Positions 21,929 to 35,800 of a stretch of DNA of 64,000 nucleotides are shown here, piece by piece. Source of the DNA: Cornus controversa (Eukaryota > Streptophyta > Magnoliopsida > Cornales > Cornaceae). The stretch covers positions 120,345,033 to 120,409,032 of the forward strand of contig CM048845.1 of NCBI GenBank assembly GCA_026545225.1. The letters are read 5' to 3'. Numbering within the stretch: the stretch's first letter is position 1; every line of letters starts with the position of its first letter. The position numbers and the translations under genes were made by a program. Below the pieces are notes generated by a model. The model was not told where the DNA came from, made no database searches, and saw only the letters and a program-made list of their open reading frames with translations.

Positions 21929-24900
21929 TTAGACATCCCAAGATAGAAGATGTCTAATTCAATTTTAAAATTTGGAAGAGGCCGAGTATTAAATTGACAC
22001 AGTAAAAAAATAGATCCGATAGACTCTCTTTTTATTGTGAAGTTTGAAAAAAGTCAAGTATACACTACTTTTTTCTTTAATGTTAAAGAAAAAAAAAAGT
22101 AATACTACAACGAGAACTCTCTCCAAGAAGACGTCATAACTCTCTTTATTTAACTTCTAGATTAAGACAATTTTTTTGAAATTCGTAAAAAATTAAATGA
22201 ATTATTTAATATACATTTCAATCCAATGATTAAGTTAACGCATTGTCACGAGAGTATGAAATTTTTTGCAAAAGGATAAAAGTTGTAAAAGTAAGTTGAG
22301 TTTTTTCTTATGTGTCATTCAACTACAGGCTGTCTTCTTCGTGCACAAGTTGGCAACGTCCTATTTGGGATGCAGCCTCTAACTAAAGGAAAGGATTCCA
22401 AGTCAATTTTTCCAAGCTCGTTCACTGAATTTGTCTTTTTTATTAAAAATATGTTAGAATTACATGATCACCAAATTATACTAATCACTTAATAACTACT
22501 TGAGAAAGATAAGCAACTATTAGCTCAGTAATTTGCTTTTAAAAAAATAAAAATTATAAAGAATAAAGAGAGTTTATATAATGATGAAAATAGTTTAGCG
22601 AATGTATAAGCATTAATTTTTCCTTGCTAAGGATTAGAAAAATGGCTTTTTCTTGTAAGCTAAAACCGCAAGTCATGAGTAAAAATGACATGGGTCCAAC
22701 CGTGTATATTGACTCATTTTAACAACAATTTGTGGGACTTTATATGTATTAAAATTAATATGATAGAGTTCATGTAGCTTCCGTAAGATATTTCGTTCAT
22801 ACTCTTAAAAGTCGATACGTAGCATTCAGTCCCTTCACTTTATATTCAAATGTATCCAAACATGATAGTACCTTTGCTTGATTAGACCGAGTCCCATGTA
22901 TATTGTTTTCTTTTCTAACACCATTGATATATATATATATATATATACTTGACAATGACTTGGAATCTTTTTTTTAATTAGGGGCTGCATTGGAGTGGTA
23001 TTGTTTGTTTTGGATTTAAGTTTACGATTTTGTTCTTGAATTTTATCTCAAAATGTCTCATATTATTTGGAGATAACACACTACATATAAGCACATCTCC
23101 TTCTCTATACTCAGATTATGTGAGATTGAGCACCATATAACCTGTCAGTGTGGTAGCTCGCCGCCTAGTATCTCTTCTTGCACCAGTCCACATTACACCT
23201 GCTCACAAGAGTCACTACAATTCACTTCTACAAGACCTGACGTACTCGTCGGCACACTTAGTGGAGAGAGTTTTCTTAATAGCATTACCCATTTTTTTAT
23301 TCTATATATATATATATACTCTCGCAAGACAAATTCGATGTTCATCCAAGCTAATACGTACATACGTACACCAAAGTCAGAGTGAACTCTAGGTAGTGTC
23401 ATGATTCATGAATGTCAGAATAACCTTTTCTACGTAGCTTCTGGTGTTGGATTGAGAACTATATAGTATGCCATTGACTTGTAAGAAGCTCACGTTGAGC
23501 CAAATCGCGAATATTTTTGCATGAACAGATGGAAATTACTATTCCTTAATCCGGCTTCTTTTGTAATACGTTGAATCCGTAATTTATATAGCTGCCTTTT
23601 TATTCAAGCTCGTGTTCTTTCATTTGACAGTTCAAACATTTACTAGTACTAAGCACTCACATATTTCACGACCAACCTAACATTGTACAAACGCGTAATT
23701 ATGTGTCCTAATTATAACAGGTAATCAAAATTATGATGTTTTTAATTTCTATATATATAAGCACTCAAGATCAAACATTATGATAGAGCAAAACAGATGA
23801 AACGTAAGCTTTGAACATATGAATATATGACTAAATCAAAACGCGGTAGAGGAAATTATATGTGCCTGTATCGAAATTAAAGTTCTAGCGCATGCAAAGA
23901 CTTTGTTGTGAGCTTGTCCCCAATCCCAATTTTAGAAATTTGTTAAGAGGCTTATATATATATATATATATATAGTACATCCAAAGATGGTGAGTAGTAG
24001 AAGTACTTCAACACAAGTTTGAATTCAAAGTCTGTGTCTCAATGTGAACGTTACGTGCCCCTCTTTTTGGACCAGTTTTCTTTGAGATTCTTTCAGAAAC
24101 GCATTCACACCACACTCTTCCTGATTTTCCTTTTTCTTTTTCTGTTTTTGTCATTTCAATGTGGTGGCTCTTATCTTTTACACTGTAACGCCCTTCTTCT
24201 AGCGATCATGACCGTCCATATTAAAATGGATTTTGTGATTATTATTATTTTTTTCCTCTCTAATCCTCTAGGTATTAGTGGATGGCTTAACTTTTAGAGC
24301 AATACTACACGTCTCGAATAAATATCATGAATTTTAACTCGAATCTATGTGACAGGTGATAGAGTCCATTATTTTAAGAGATAAAATTTAATGGTATATT
24401 ATTATTGGTGGGATTCCCCCCATACACAAAGTTCCTATGGTATTAACACTTACCACGTAGATTCAAATTAAAATTGTGAGGTTTAGCATTTCTCTAACTT
24501 TTAATCAATCTCATCAAAAGTAACCCCTTTTTGATCAATTGTTTACATGAAAAGCTATTTGTTTATATATATGAAAGGAAAATGATATTTAGTCAAAATA
24601 TTTCAGCTAAAGTCTTTACTTTGTATTTGGGTCCCACCACAATGCATCTCACGAAAGCAAAATTTTCAGTTGAAGTGTTCGCCAGTATAACATTGTCTTG
24701 AAATAACATGGTTAATTAATTAAAAAAAAATTTATTGGATATGGAAGCACATGGTTAATTGCTTCAATGCAATCTCTTTAATCATTTACATCCTTCTTAA
24801 ACATGCTTAAGTGTTCTTAAACATCATGAGTATGTTGAAGACAATGCTTGTGTTAGACCATATAAGTAGAACTTCCTACCTTAATCAAATAAAAAATTAG

Positions 24901-26028
24901 ATGTGTTTAAAATTTTAAGAAGTTAAAAATGGCTTTAAGAATGCGTTCTTGAGTGAACAAGTTCTTTAATAATACAAACCATAATCTTCAACAACCCTAA
25001 TTTAAGAAGAGTCGTCAAACTTGACAATCAAAAAATCACCGCTGCTGAAAATAGATGCATATATACCGTTCTTGCAATACAAGAATCAAAGAACAATTAA
25101 TATTTAAAAGAAAAACGAGCAAGATTGAGATGTGAGAGCAATAAATACAAAACTGTTATGAAAACAATTGAATTTGGATGGTGGGAAGTAATGAGGTGAG
25201 AAAGATTGATCGAGCAAAGAAAAAGACGAAAATGACTTGTGTTACCTGTCACCAACTCCATTCCTAAACCCTAACCCTTTACATTATTTATCCCAAACCT
25301 TAATCTTTATCCTTGGCTTGTATTTTGGGTTGATCCAATCTTGTGGGTGGATGATATTTTTTCATTTGGAAAGTTGAAATTTTACTTTGAATATGTGTTT
25401 TTAATCTATTTGTTGCTCTCTATTTTTTTTTTTTTTTGTAAGAGTTTTGTCCAATCTCGTGACTAGTGTAAGTTTAAAATAAACTTGTTCATTGGTCAAA
25501 GAGTAATTCATTGGTCAAAGAGTAAGTAAAGAGAGAACAGAAGAGAAACATGTAAAGAAATATCAGAAAAAAAATATAGAGATATATGAAGAGAGAGTTG
25601 TACAGTAGAAAAAAGAAAATTATATTCAGACAGAAATTTTTTCATTCATAGGATGTATGTAGTGGGATCTATCACATGCATTCAATGAATGTAAAAGTTT
25701 CTGTCTAACAATTCTATCTAAGTAGTATAACCCTAAAAAAAAAATATCTGTATTGACTCATTTTTAATTTTTTTTATTTTCCTTTACTTAATTATGGCTT
25801 GATGACGGACTAAATGATGGACAAATACTGCTAGCAATCTTTGACATGAGTGAGGAAGAGAATAAGCAGTGCAGTTTATACTATGTGAGTGAGAAATTAA
25901 ATCTAAGTGTAGGTTGTATTATATAAAGCTTTGGACCGACCTGCGATGATTCTATGATGACGAATTGATGATATATATGACTTCTAATTCAAAATTATAA
26001 TTGCAATTGACCTGAGAAATTGACAGGC

Positions 26029-26029
<1 letters not shown>

Positions 26030-26079
<50 letters not shown>
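26030..26079. repeat. (AT)n(GT)n compound microsatellite
   Basis: AT repeats change directly to GT repeats; about 50 bases in total. Confidence 0.95.
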
Positions 26080-26908
26080 ATTTTAATCATTGTCCTATTG
26101 TCTGCTATAGTGCCATTGGAGAAGACCCACAACAACAAAGGAACCGTGATTGACTGACTTTGGTCCCACTATCTTTAGTAGATCAATGTGGATTACCACA
26201 TAGTGCACATCATTCTCAATCCACATCACATACATACAAACATACAGATTCTAGTTTCTACTAACCTCATTCACATATTGAGAGCGCAAAGTGGCACTTT
26301 CTTATGGTGACACATTTATTAAAGAGAATCTCAAGGAGAGGGAAATCAACGCTGACTAAAAATTGTGACTCTCGTAAACCACAATACACGCAAGGGAAAA
26401 ATAAATAAATTTGAGAATTAATTTTTGTTATCGACTAGTCTGATAATTATAGAGATAACACCTCATCAAAAGAAATAGAGAAGAGATTGTTATATATACA
26501 CTATCATACAAAAAAAAATTCTTTGAGCAATGTAACATTATTCTACATGCAAACAAAATATCACCAATTATATATGAGAGTTGAACGAAACAAGTCATTC
26601 ATTATACATAATACAAATATCATATGAATCTCATATCATAGTTAAAATTTAATTAGATAATAATATTACGTCAATAAAATGACATGGTATTACTATTGTA
26701 ATTTTTTTTTTTACTTTTTTCACTTTTTAAATTAGAAGATGACAGCTCAAGTTTACATAAAAGGTGTGAGTTTATTGCTCGAAGATAGTAACATATGGCA
26801 CCTTTTGTAGGCCATTAAATTGGCATGGCCAGTTAGCCGACACAGGAGAGGAATAAAATCCTCTCCGGTACTGAAGCCATTTGGTAGGACCGTTTATGTG
26901 GGATTATA

Positions 26909-26909
<1 letters not shown>

Positions 26910-26955
<46 letters not shown>
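26910..26955. repeat. (GT)n(AT)n microsatellite
   Basis: Short GT run followed by about 37 bases of AT repeats. Confidence 0.95.
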
Positions 26956-26959
<4 letters not shown>

Positions 26960-27884
26960 CATGCTATGCTATGCTTGTAATGGCTACCTCACTGGGGCGG
27001 TTACCGAATCATAGATTAGGCCGCCCCACGCGCACGCACCCCTTTCGTTGGCCATTTTTTAATGGATTTCTCTATTTGTGTGCAAGGCATTTCATCATGT
27101 CATGAACCAAGTGAATCAATGACTCAACGAGTGCATTTTTTCTCTACGTCAAAATTAAGTTCAAACTCAATGTCCCATGCAAAAATTTATATCAAATTTA
27201 AAACAACTAATGATAAACAAACCATCTTATTTATATTCTACAACACTTTTGTTTGTTTTAATTAAAAAGATTATAAAGCTATGGTTAGTTATTTAGTTAC
27301 TGTTATCAATCACTTCAATACCACTAAGTTGAGCAATCACGACGTAATGGTTTAAAAAAAAAAACTTTCTATTCTTGCTACTTTTCCTTAAAATTTGAGA
27401 TAAAATGGATTCAATTAGCTTTTTTACATGAAAAAGTGGAAAAACATATGTTTGAGCACAAATGTCCTGCAAAGATTTTGCCACCACATCATTAAAAAAA
27501 TGAAAAGTTTTTAATGACATTGAGAAGCCTCCACAAAGGCTTTCTGCCATTTTTGTTTAGGTGCATCACTTTTGCTAGTGATGATGATAGATTCAGATCT
27601 TTTTATATGGGATCCTATTCATGGTAATGATGCCCCCATCCACTTTTATATAAAAATTATCCTCTGCAACCACATTATATGATTCTACATTCTTCCATTT
27701 TGGACATTTGGGCTCACTCGCTAAAATATGGTGGGGGAGACATTTTTTTTTTTGGATACTTCTAATTGATCATTTCCTTTCACTTGCATTCTCATGGTCT
27801 TTGCTACAATCAATTAGATTTTCCAATAACCCACCTCTTTCACCCACTTTTTAACACATCATTACAATTTTATTTCTCTTAGTT

Positions 27885-28150
27885 ATTGAGAGTTTTTGAT
27901 TGCCTACAACTTTATTTTTACTTTTTAATTTTTGTTAATATTGAGAGACTTACAATTTTATTTCTCTTACTTACGGAGAGAGTTTCTGATTGCCTACGAC
28001 TTTATTTCTCTTTTTGATTTTTGTTAATATTGAGAGACTTTCTGATTGCGATATGACTCGATCTCAACAACCACATTTGTTAATATTGAAAGAGTTTTTG
28101 ATTGCAATCGACAAAAGATTGAAAGTCTTTCTGATTGTAATAAAACTCAA
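27885..28150 (+). repeat. Imperfect tandem repeat array
   Basis: The pair TTTTTGTTAATATTGAGAGA and (T/C)TGATTGCCTAC-ACTTTATTT recurs three to four times with uneven spacing between about 50 and 95 bases. The copies are decayed and of different length, so unit boundaries are unclear. Confidence 0.65.
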
Positions 28151-29882
28151 GTCTCACAATTCAAATATCAAATATAATATTTGAAATGAGAAACTTACCG
28201 ATAAGAATAAGAACACAATTCAAATACATGTAATCTGTATAGCCTATGTGAGTGTGTGTGTGTATATATATATATACATACACGTGTGCAAGAGAGTTTC
28301 AAACATTCAAATGTTTTATTTCTTTTAGATGAGATGAAAGTTGGAGATGATGATGTGAGAGCTTCAAACATTCTAGTGTTTTCTAGTATTTTGATGGTTT
28401 TAGTTGAGATGAAAGCTGGATTTGCTCATTTTGGGTTTCTTGACACACATGATTAACAAAAGAAAAAGTATTTGGACACTACAGAAAGGTGTTTTTCATA
28501 GGTGCTTCTATGGCCATGGTTTGAGTTGAACTATTACGAGCTCAAGTTGGTACTTAGACTAATAAAATGCCATCTAATGCGTCACAGACACTACAGCATG
28601 TATTACTCTGAGAAACACTCTATTTGTGCACTTGGATTGATATCATTAAAAAGGAGAAAATGGTGGCAAGGACTTACACGTCCAAATATCGCATTCACAT
28701 CTGTCTTTCTAAAGTTTAATTATTCCAACCTTTTTTTGTTTTTGGTCGGTGAAGTTTAAAATTTTGTCCAAAAAGTTAGGAATGTAAATTAAGACGGAAT
28801 AATGACAATTAAGAGATACACAAATCGGGATCTTCTCCTGTATACATTTGAGTCCAATATATTATATACTCTAGTATATTTAAATCATGAATGCAACAAT
28901 TTAACATTTGGGTTCAAGATAGATTGCTATTTCGTCTAAGAAGCATTTGTACTAAGTGGGATTTATAACCAGAGTTATCATTAAAAACCAGAAGACAGGA
29001 GGAAGTTAATGAGATGTTTCGATTCTTAAATACAAAATAAAAACTCCATTTAGTAATTAATAATATCATTTTTATATATTGATTGTTGGGTTTGCTTAGA
29101 AGAAAACGCTTCATGAACAATGAGGATATTAATTCTTTACAAGAACTATTCAACTCAATAGGCACTTGAATTTTTTCGCAATGAAATATAAATTGTTGAT
29201 TTATTAAAACAAAATCCTGCATTTTTCATTATTTACAAAGTCTTGGCAAACATATTGCATCATTTCACAAACAGTGTATTCTTCAGCTAGCCAAATAGCA
29301 GTGAATTCAAGGAAACATTAAAAGAGACAATTATCATTTATCTTAAATATTTGACTTACAATTAGGACAATATTTCATGTTCATAAAGTTATGGTAGCAT
29401 GGATAACGTGAGCAAGAATAAATTTGTCACATTAATAAGCCTAAATATATAATATAAACTAGAAATAAATCAGTGGCAATATAGGAAATATAGAAATAAT
29501 TAAATTGTGTGATGCTTATTTTGTCACCAATTAAGAAAAATTAAGAGAACATCACAAAGCTGTTTCCTAAGATTTTGTTAAGTGGCGGCAGTGAACTATG
29601 TGATCAAATCACAATAATTAACTTCCTAATCATTTTGTAATTTCAATTCTTGAAAACTGACAAGACTAGCCACAAAATATAAATATAATTCAATGATGCC
29701 AATCAATTCTTTGAATCTATATATATATATATGGAAACAATAAGGGGGGTAACACTTCACAGTTCACAACATCAAAAATATTTACTACAATGACAACTAT
29801 TTCGACGAGACTAAAAGCATTCGATTCGGCTTCACTTAACAAGTATATACAAAATTTTGGACTGAACTAAACTAACCTCAAA

Positions 29883-32800
29883 CTAGAACTCCAATTTGAT
29901 CTGTTGACTCTGGCTGCTGATGTGTTCTATATTCTTTGGGATAAGAGTTGATACAATAGTTCCACCATTATAACCGTTAACAAGCAACTTCCCGATCTTT
30001 GACCTCCATTCTGAGCTGTCAATCTCATTCCTCCTGTCATGAACAACTCTGTCACAGTAGTTAAGCATGGTTCCTAAGCCACTATTTGGTATCCAGCCAA
30101 ATTCCATTAATACCCGAGCTTCACCTTCAGTCAAGTCCTCTCCAACCTTAATCATAGAGATATGCTAGTTTTAGACACGAAATTCAACAGTACATGCTCT
30201 GATAAAAGCAATAATATGTGATAAAAATCAAGAGAGAGTGCAAAAAGTTCAGCAGCCCGCCCGCCCGCCCTGAGTGGGACAAGTAAAACCTTGCTCATAA
30301 GCTTCGACCATAGTCCATAAAAAAACAGATTACTCAGTATCTACACTTGCAATGCAGCAGTGCTAGGAGGGGTTGACTGCCCTCAAACTCACATTTACAT
30401 GCTTACCAATCATAGCTAATAGCTTCTACCATTGCACCCAGCAATGGTCCCTTTAGCTTCAATTGAAACAATTGAATAAATTGAAAATTAAAACAGGACA
30501 TGCTAACACAAAACTTCAAAAATAAAATTAAAAATTAAACTTTGTTAACAGCATTAGCATAACGCTAATAAACTCAATAATATTAACAAAGTGCTCAATA
30601 TCCAATGTAATCCTTTGTACAAGTACATAAAGAACACTGACATTCTATTACTGGGGGTGCGAGTGTGTTGGGTGAGTCTCTTGCCTATTTAAAAATTAAA
30701 AATAAATAAACAAATAAATTTGGATGTCCAGCCAAAAACGTGGCATAGACAAAATATGATGCGGATAAAAAATAGCTTTTCCAACTTGCATGGGTATCTA
30801 ACCACCACCCCCATGTATTGCCAAGGTGAGCTACTATACGACTTACCTCCCTACACTAATAGACAGGCCTCCCCCAGTCTCTTCGATAAATTGCAGCTAT
30901 GTTCGGTGCCTCCTTCTTCACTCCGGGGGCTTCGAGTAGTCAGCCTCCTCCTCAAAAAATTCCTAATGCTCCAGCCTCTGATCATACCAATGAAGAATCT
31001 ATAGTGTCTCTGTTTCAAGCACTCAGGAACCAATTGGGGCAGGGGAAAAAAAGGTGATGTGACATCAAGTAGCCATGTGGCATTTCCATAAAAATCCATG
31101 TGTTATTCACTCGTGTTACTTGAGACGTTTCAACCGAATCACTATCCAAGGGAAATACAAGAAGTGAGAAATACAAGAAGAGATGAGACTAGAAGAAGGG
31201 GGTGAAAAGTCAGACAGGTGAGAAAATATATAGTGAATCGATAGGTTGGATAGACGGAGTGGTTGAAAAAAGCAAGAACAAAAAATGGGAGAAGAAGACA
31301 ATAATATCCAAAATTAATAAGGTATGTTACATGGAAGTCTTTTATAGGCAAACCCTAAAAGAAAAGAAAATGAAATGAAAAACCCAATAGAAATAACCAG
31401 TAAACACTAAAATAAAAATACTAAAATATCCCTACGCATTACATTGGTGCAAAACACCTCACGATCTCCATCAATTCTCCTCGGCTAAAAAGAACTCGCC
31501 TCCAGAGAGTGACTATGAAAATTGTTGAGAAACAAGCCCCAATCACGAACTACCAAATATTATGATAAGATGATAAGTAAACAAGCACGAAGAAATTTGC
31601 AATAACACGCCAAAAATTATACGTAGTTTGGCTAAACAAGTCTACATCCACGGAGAGCCCAAATTCACTATATAGATTGTAACAGTACAAATAGAAAGAT
31701 TGTATCAAGAGTACACTCAACTCTCAACCCTTATACACTCAATTTCACTCAAAAGGAAATCACAAATTCTAAACAAGAATTCTCTCTCTAGTGTCGTCTC
31801 AATAAAAATGAGAGTATTACCTCTAAGCAAGAGTTGTCCTCTCAAAACAATGAGAGTGACTTCTCAAATACAATAAGAGTATTGTCTCTTTTCTTCTCAC
31901 TTGTCTCAACCTATAGCATAAGTAACTATTTATAGAGCCCAAAACTCAAATCCTTAGTGGACAAGGATTACAATTCCTTAGAGCCTAAGACTTGCCTAAC
32001 AAGTACTTTCCTTCCTTAAGACCAAGACTTGTCTTCTAAGAAATTACCTAATAAGACAACTCTATAATGAAAACCTAATCACAATAGGAATTTGAGCCGA
32101 CCAAACAAAAATATTGCTCTAAGAAATCATCCTCTATAATCCATGTTGAATATTTGAGTCTGGAAGATCTCTCTATCGAACAAGGAATCACCATGTGGCA
32201 ATGCAATAATTTGACTGTCAAGGATACCACCATCTGATCAGTAGACAGTTGGAAGAGGAGGCACTTGAGCTGATGACGAAGGATAACCACTTGTAGGTAA
32301 ACAAGCAGAGAAAGAAGGAAGCTCAAAGGTGCTTCGATAAAGTGACAAATCGCCCACATTAAAAATTGGACTAATACCTATATGATGGTAAGTCATTACA
32401 TATGCATTGAGTCCCAACTTGTGACGGATACGATAAGGTCCATAAGCTCAGGCATGGAATTTCTTGAAGGAGTTTTTAGGGCAACACGCTAGATGTACAT
32501 GAACTAAAACATAATCTCCTTCCTTGAACTCATTTTCATTACACGGCAATTTTTTGTCGAATAACGGCATTCAAATCACGAATATGCTAAGCAAACTCAG
32601 AGGGACGAGAACCTGGTGACAAGGGAATAAGGTCAATGGGCTGGTGAGGGGAAAATCTAGTGACAATCATAAAAGGGCTTTTACTAGTGGACCAATTGAC
32701 AGAATTATTATAAGCAAATTCCGTTGTTGGAAACAACAAATCCCATGTACCCAGACGCTCATCACTACACCTAAGCAAGTCTCCCAAACTTCGGTTAACA

Positions 32801-35800
32801 ACCTTAGTTTAACCGAGGATGAAAAGATGAGGAAACATTCAATTTCGTCCCAAAAAGTTTCAAGAGTGTCTTTCGAAAGTAGTCAAGAAACTTGGCATTT
32901 ATATCGGATCCAATGGAAGTCGCCAGCCCATGAAGCTAAACAATTTCCTTGAAAAACAATTTAACAATATGAGAGCCATCAGTTGTTTTGTTACAAGAAA
33001 TAAAATGTGTCACTTTAGAAAATCTGTCCACCACAACTAAAATAGAATTGTTCCCTCTCGCAGTCTTAGGCAAACCAAGGACAAAATACATGCGTCTTTT
33101 CATGGTGTCTGGTACATGAAGAGAAGTGTATAAACCAGTGTTTCATTTCTTAGCTTTTGCTAACTGACAAGTGTGTCACTAAGACACCACCCAAGCAACA
33201 TCATTCTTGAAGGACGGCCAATAAAATCTATCCCCAACTAAGGCGATAGTCTTATCCCTACCAAAATGACCAACAAGTCCCCCTACATGTAACTCCTAAA
33301 CTATGAAGTCTCTAAGTGAAATACCACGAGTGCAAAGTTGGGAGCATCAAAACTGATTACCTTCTATAAGAACAAAGCCAATATAATCACGACAGTTTCC
33401 AAGTTATTGCAGAACCATAAAGAAAGGAGGAGGTGAGAAATAAAAGAAGAGATGAGACTAGAAAAAGGGGTTGAGGAGTCGGACAAAGGGGGTGGAAAAC
33501 AGAGTGAACAGATAGGTGGGACAGACGAAGTAGTTGAGAAACGAAAGAACAAAAAATGGGGAAGAAAAAGTATAGATAGAGAAGTCAGAAGAAGTAATAC
33601 ACAATAATCTCTAAAACTAATTAGGTTTGTTACATAAATGCCTTTTATAAGCAAACCCTAAAAGAAATAAAATAAAATGAAATTCCCAATCATTACTAAA
33701 AATAATCAGTAACCACTAAAATAAATACACTAAAATATCTCTATCAAAATGTCCCTACGCCTGATATAGGTGGAAAACACCTCACGATCTCCATCAAACA
33801 TCCTCCTATCTCCAACCCAAAGCTTAGAGACCATATCATCCTCACCAACACATCTCGAGTTCCCTCAAATTACATGTTCCCCTTCCCTACCACAGAACCC
33901 ACCAACAATAATCAAGCCATGAATCAGCTAATTGCACATCAAAGCCACTCTAAGCAGAAGCTGAAAGCTAGTCCTCCACCAGCCATTTTTGCTTTCATAT
34001 ACATATTCTTAATACATTTCAATGGCTTTCATCAGAAGCTGAGAAGTTTTATGAAACAATATAAAACTTGATCATTTTTTAAAATGATGAGTTCCTTCAA
34101 AACATATCGAGAAGATTAAACTACAAACACAGTTTGAAATATACGTTAGTGGTAACATAATTACATTTTATCATATTTGGCATCGATTGAGATTAAGCAT
34201 GAAAATATCCAAGTTTTCTCATTTTGCTGTGGCCCTTTATATTATATTGAGAACCAACAAGTACAAATTCTTCTCCTTCCACCTCCCTCTTATCACTTGA
34301 GAAGTCTCCTTAAAAAAAACAGAACTGGAAGACTATGTGATAGTCGTTTCAGGCTTTGGAATCCCCTAGAGGGACAGAAGACTATCTGCATCGTCCTCCC
34401 TGCCACCATTTTATTGAGATGAGACCAAAAAAAGCAAGGTTTGTCATGTTTGTAAGTTTTTGTTCAGACAGGAGATCTCTAAAACGGAATTTGATATGGA
34501 TATATAAAAAGGGGTATATTTGGTATTAAACATGTACAAAACAATTATAAATAAAGAGAATGGACAACATTCTATGCAAGACTGATGGAGCCAGTTACCA
34601 GACCAATTATAGGATTGGGCAATGATCAAACTTAGTGAAACAACATTTCATAGTGAAACAAAAAATAACTGTCACATGTGATGCTCTGCCTGTGTAATGG
34701 CAAATACTTAAATGCAGCGACAGAGTAGGTCAACTAACACAATAACAATGTAGAGAAATGAAACTTTGGGATGAATAACATAAAAGTTTCAAAAAAAAAA
34801 TATCAGCAAACATGAAAAAAAGCTACGCATAAAATTATACCATTAGTGCTTTGTTCTCAATTAGGGTAACCCTGCCACAGTTAGTAAGCTTCATGGCAGT
34901 TACCAACCGCTTGACCTGCCAACTAATGGGTAAGGAATCCACTAGCTCAAAGAAGTATGTAGCATAGCCATATTCAGGACGTTCCAGCACTATTCTGCAT
35001 TCGGGAGAAATGGAAGTATCTCCATCATCCATAACAAGTAGATAAAAGGAAAATAGATAAAAAATAAAAGGATTCTAAAGCATTTACTTGTGCTACCAAT
35101 AATACACCTGTTATGTCTTTCAAAGACGAATATAAATGACTGGAGATCGCGGCACCAACCCCATTCAACAGGCCATTTCCGAAACTGTAGATATCGCGCC
35201 TACAAGTTAAAAAGAATGATCAATGGATAGATTAATGAAACGAGTGATATAAAAGCTTACAATCAATACAAAATTATGTTCACCATATTTAACCACAATT
35301 ATTAAGGAAAGTTCTTACCTGCTCCACAAGCGATATTAGACAAGCCAAGCAATAACTAGCCTTCTCGCCCTTAGTGCACCGTATGGGAGCAAACTTCAAT
35401 AACGAGTGGCGCTGGGAAAAAAGCTGTCCCCAATTAAAGAAAAAGTAACATCAGAAATTATGTGGAGCAAAGGTGCAATTCACAGCATGCTTCAAAGAAT
35501 ATTATCAAAATGACTGAAAAAAGAAATTGAACAGTATCAGGAAGTGAATGACGATTCGTGCAAGGAAATCTATTTGAAGCACAATCAATAATAATTGGTA
35601 GCAATCTAAGGGTCATTTCCCAACATGGTCCCTGACAATAGAGAATGCTGGGATGGGTAAACTGGATCCAAACCAAAATTTGGCATTATTTGAACAAAAT
35701 AGCTGCTCTCAAATTCAAACCACGTTTTCATGCTTGACAGCCCTGGCATTCACCAGTGCACCAAGCAATGTCCGCTAAATGCTAGCAATATGTATAAATA

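Larger units (their letters stand above)
21182..29882. other. Gene-poor intergenic region
   Basis: About 8.7 kb without a supportable gene. It holds the MYB 3' flank (AATAAT and TGTAAT polyadenylation-type motifs at about 21305-21360), a small MITE candidate, (AT)n tracts at about 22927, 23950, 26030, 26910 and 28261, T-rich stretches, and the imperfect repeats at 27885-28150. Open frames here are under 105 codons and low-complexity or AT-biased, and none resembles a family I know. Confidence 0.6.
31100..33796 (-). mobile_element. Ty3/gypsy retrotransposon fossil in intron 11
   Basis: The minus strand keeps gypsy integrase pieces: a zinc-binding-like CHTCQLAKAKK, the catalytic-core wording LGLPKTARGNNSILVVVDRF, and WDLLFPTTEFAYNNSVN with SPFMIV. 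A C-terminal tail with FNVGDLSLY follows. Two similar sequences in direct orientation flank these pieces (31130-31473 and 33377-33796), each with CACCTCACGATCTCCATCA at its outer start, and act as LTRs. The gag, protease and reverse transcriptase parts are not seen, and the remaining frame has many breaks, so it is an old, strongly reduced copy. It lies in the same orientation as the host gene. Confidence 0.8.
30147..34840 (-). other. Intron 11 (4.7 kb) of the unknown-function gene, repeat-filled
   Basis: Bounded by a GTATAAT donor (at 34840) and an ATTAAG acceptor (at 30147). Most of the length is a gypsy fossil with a second LTR-like insertion. At 30899-31055 an isolated plus-strand frame reads MFGASFFTPGASSSQPPPQK and continues for about 50 residues; I cannot assign it, and it may be part of a transposon. 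The rest is AT-rich, with no other gene. Confidence 0.6.
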
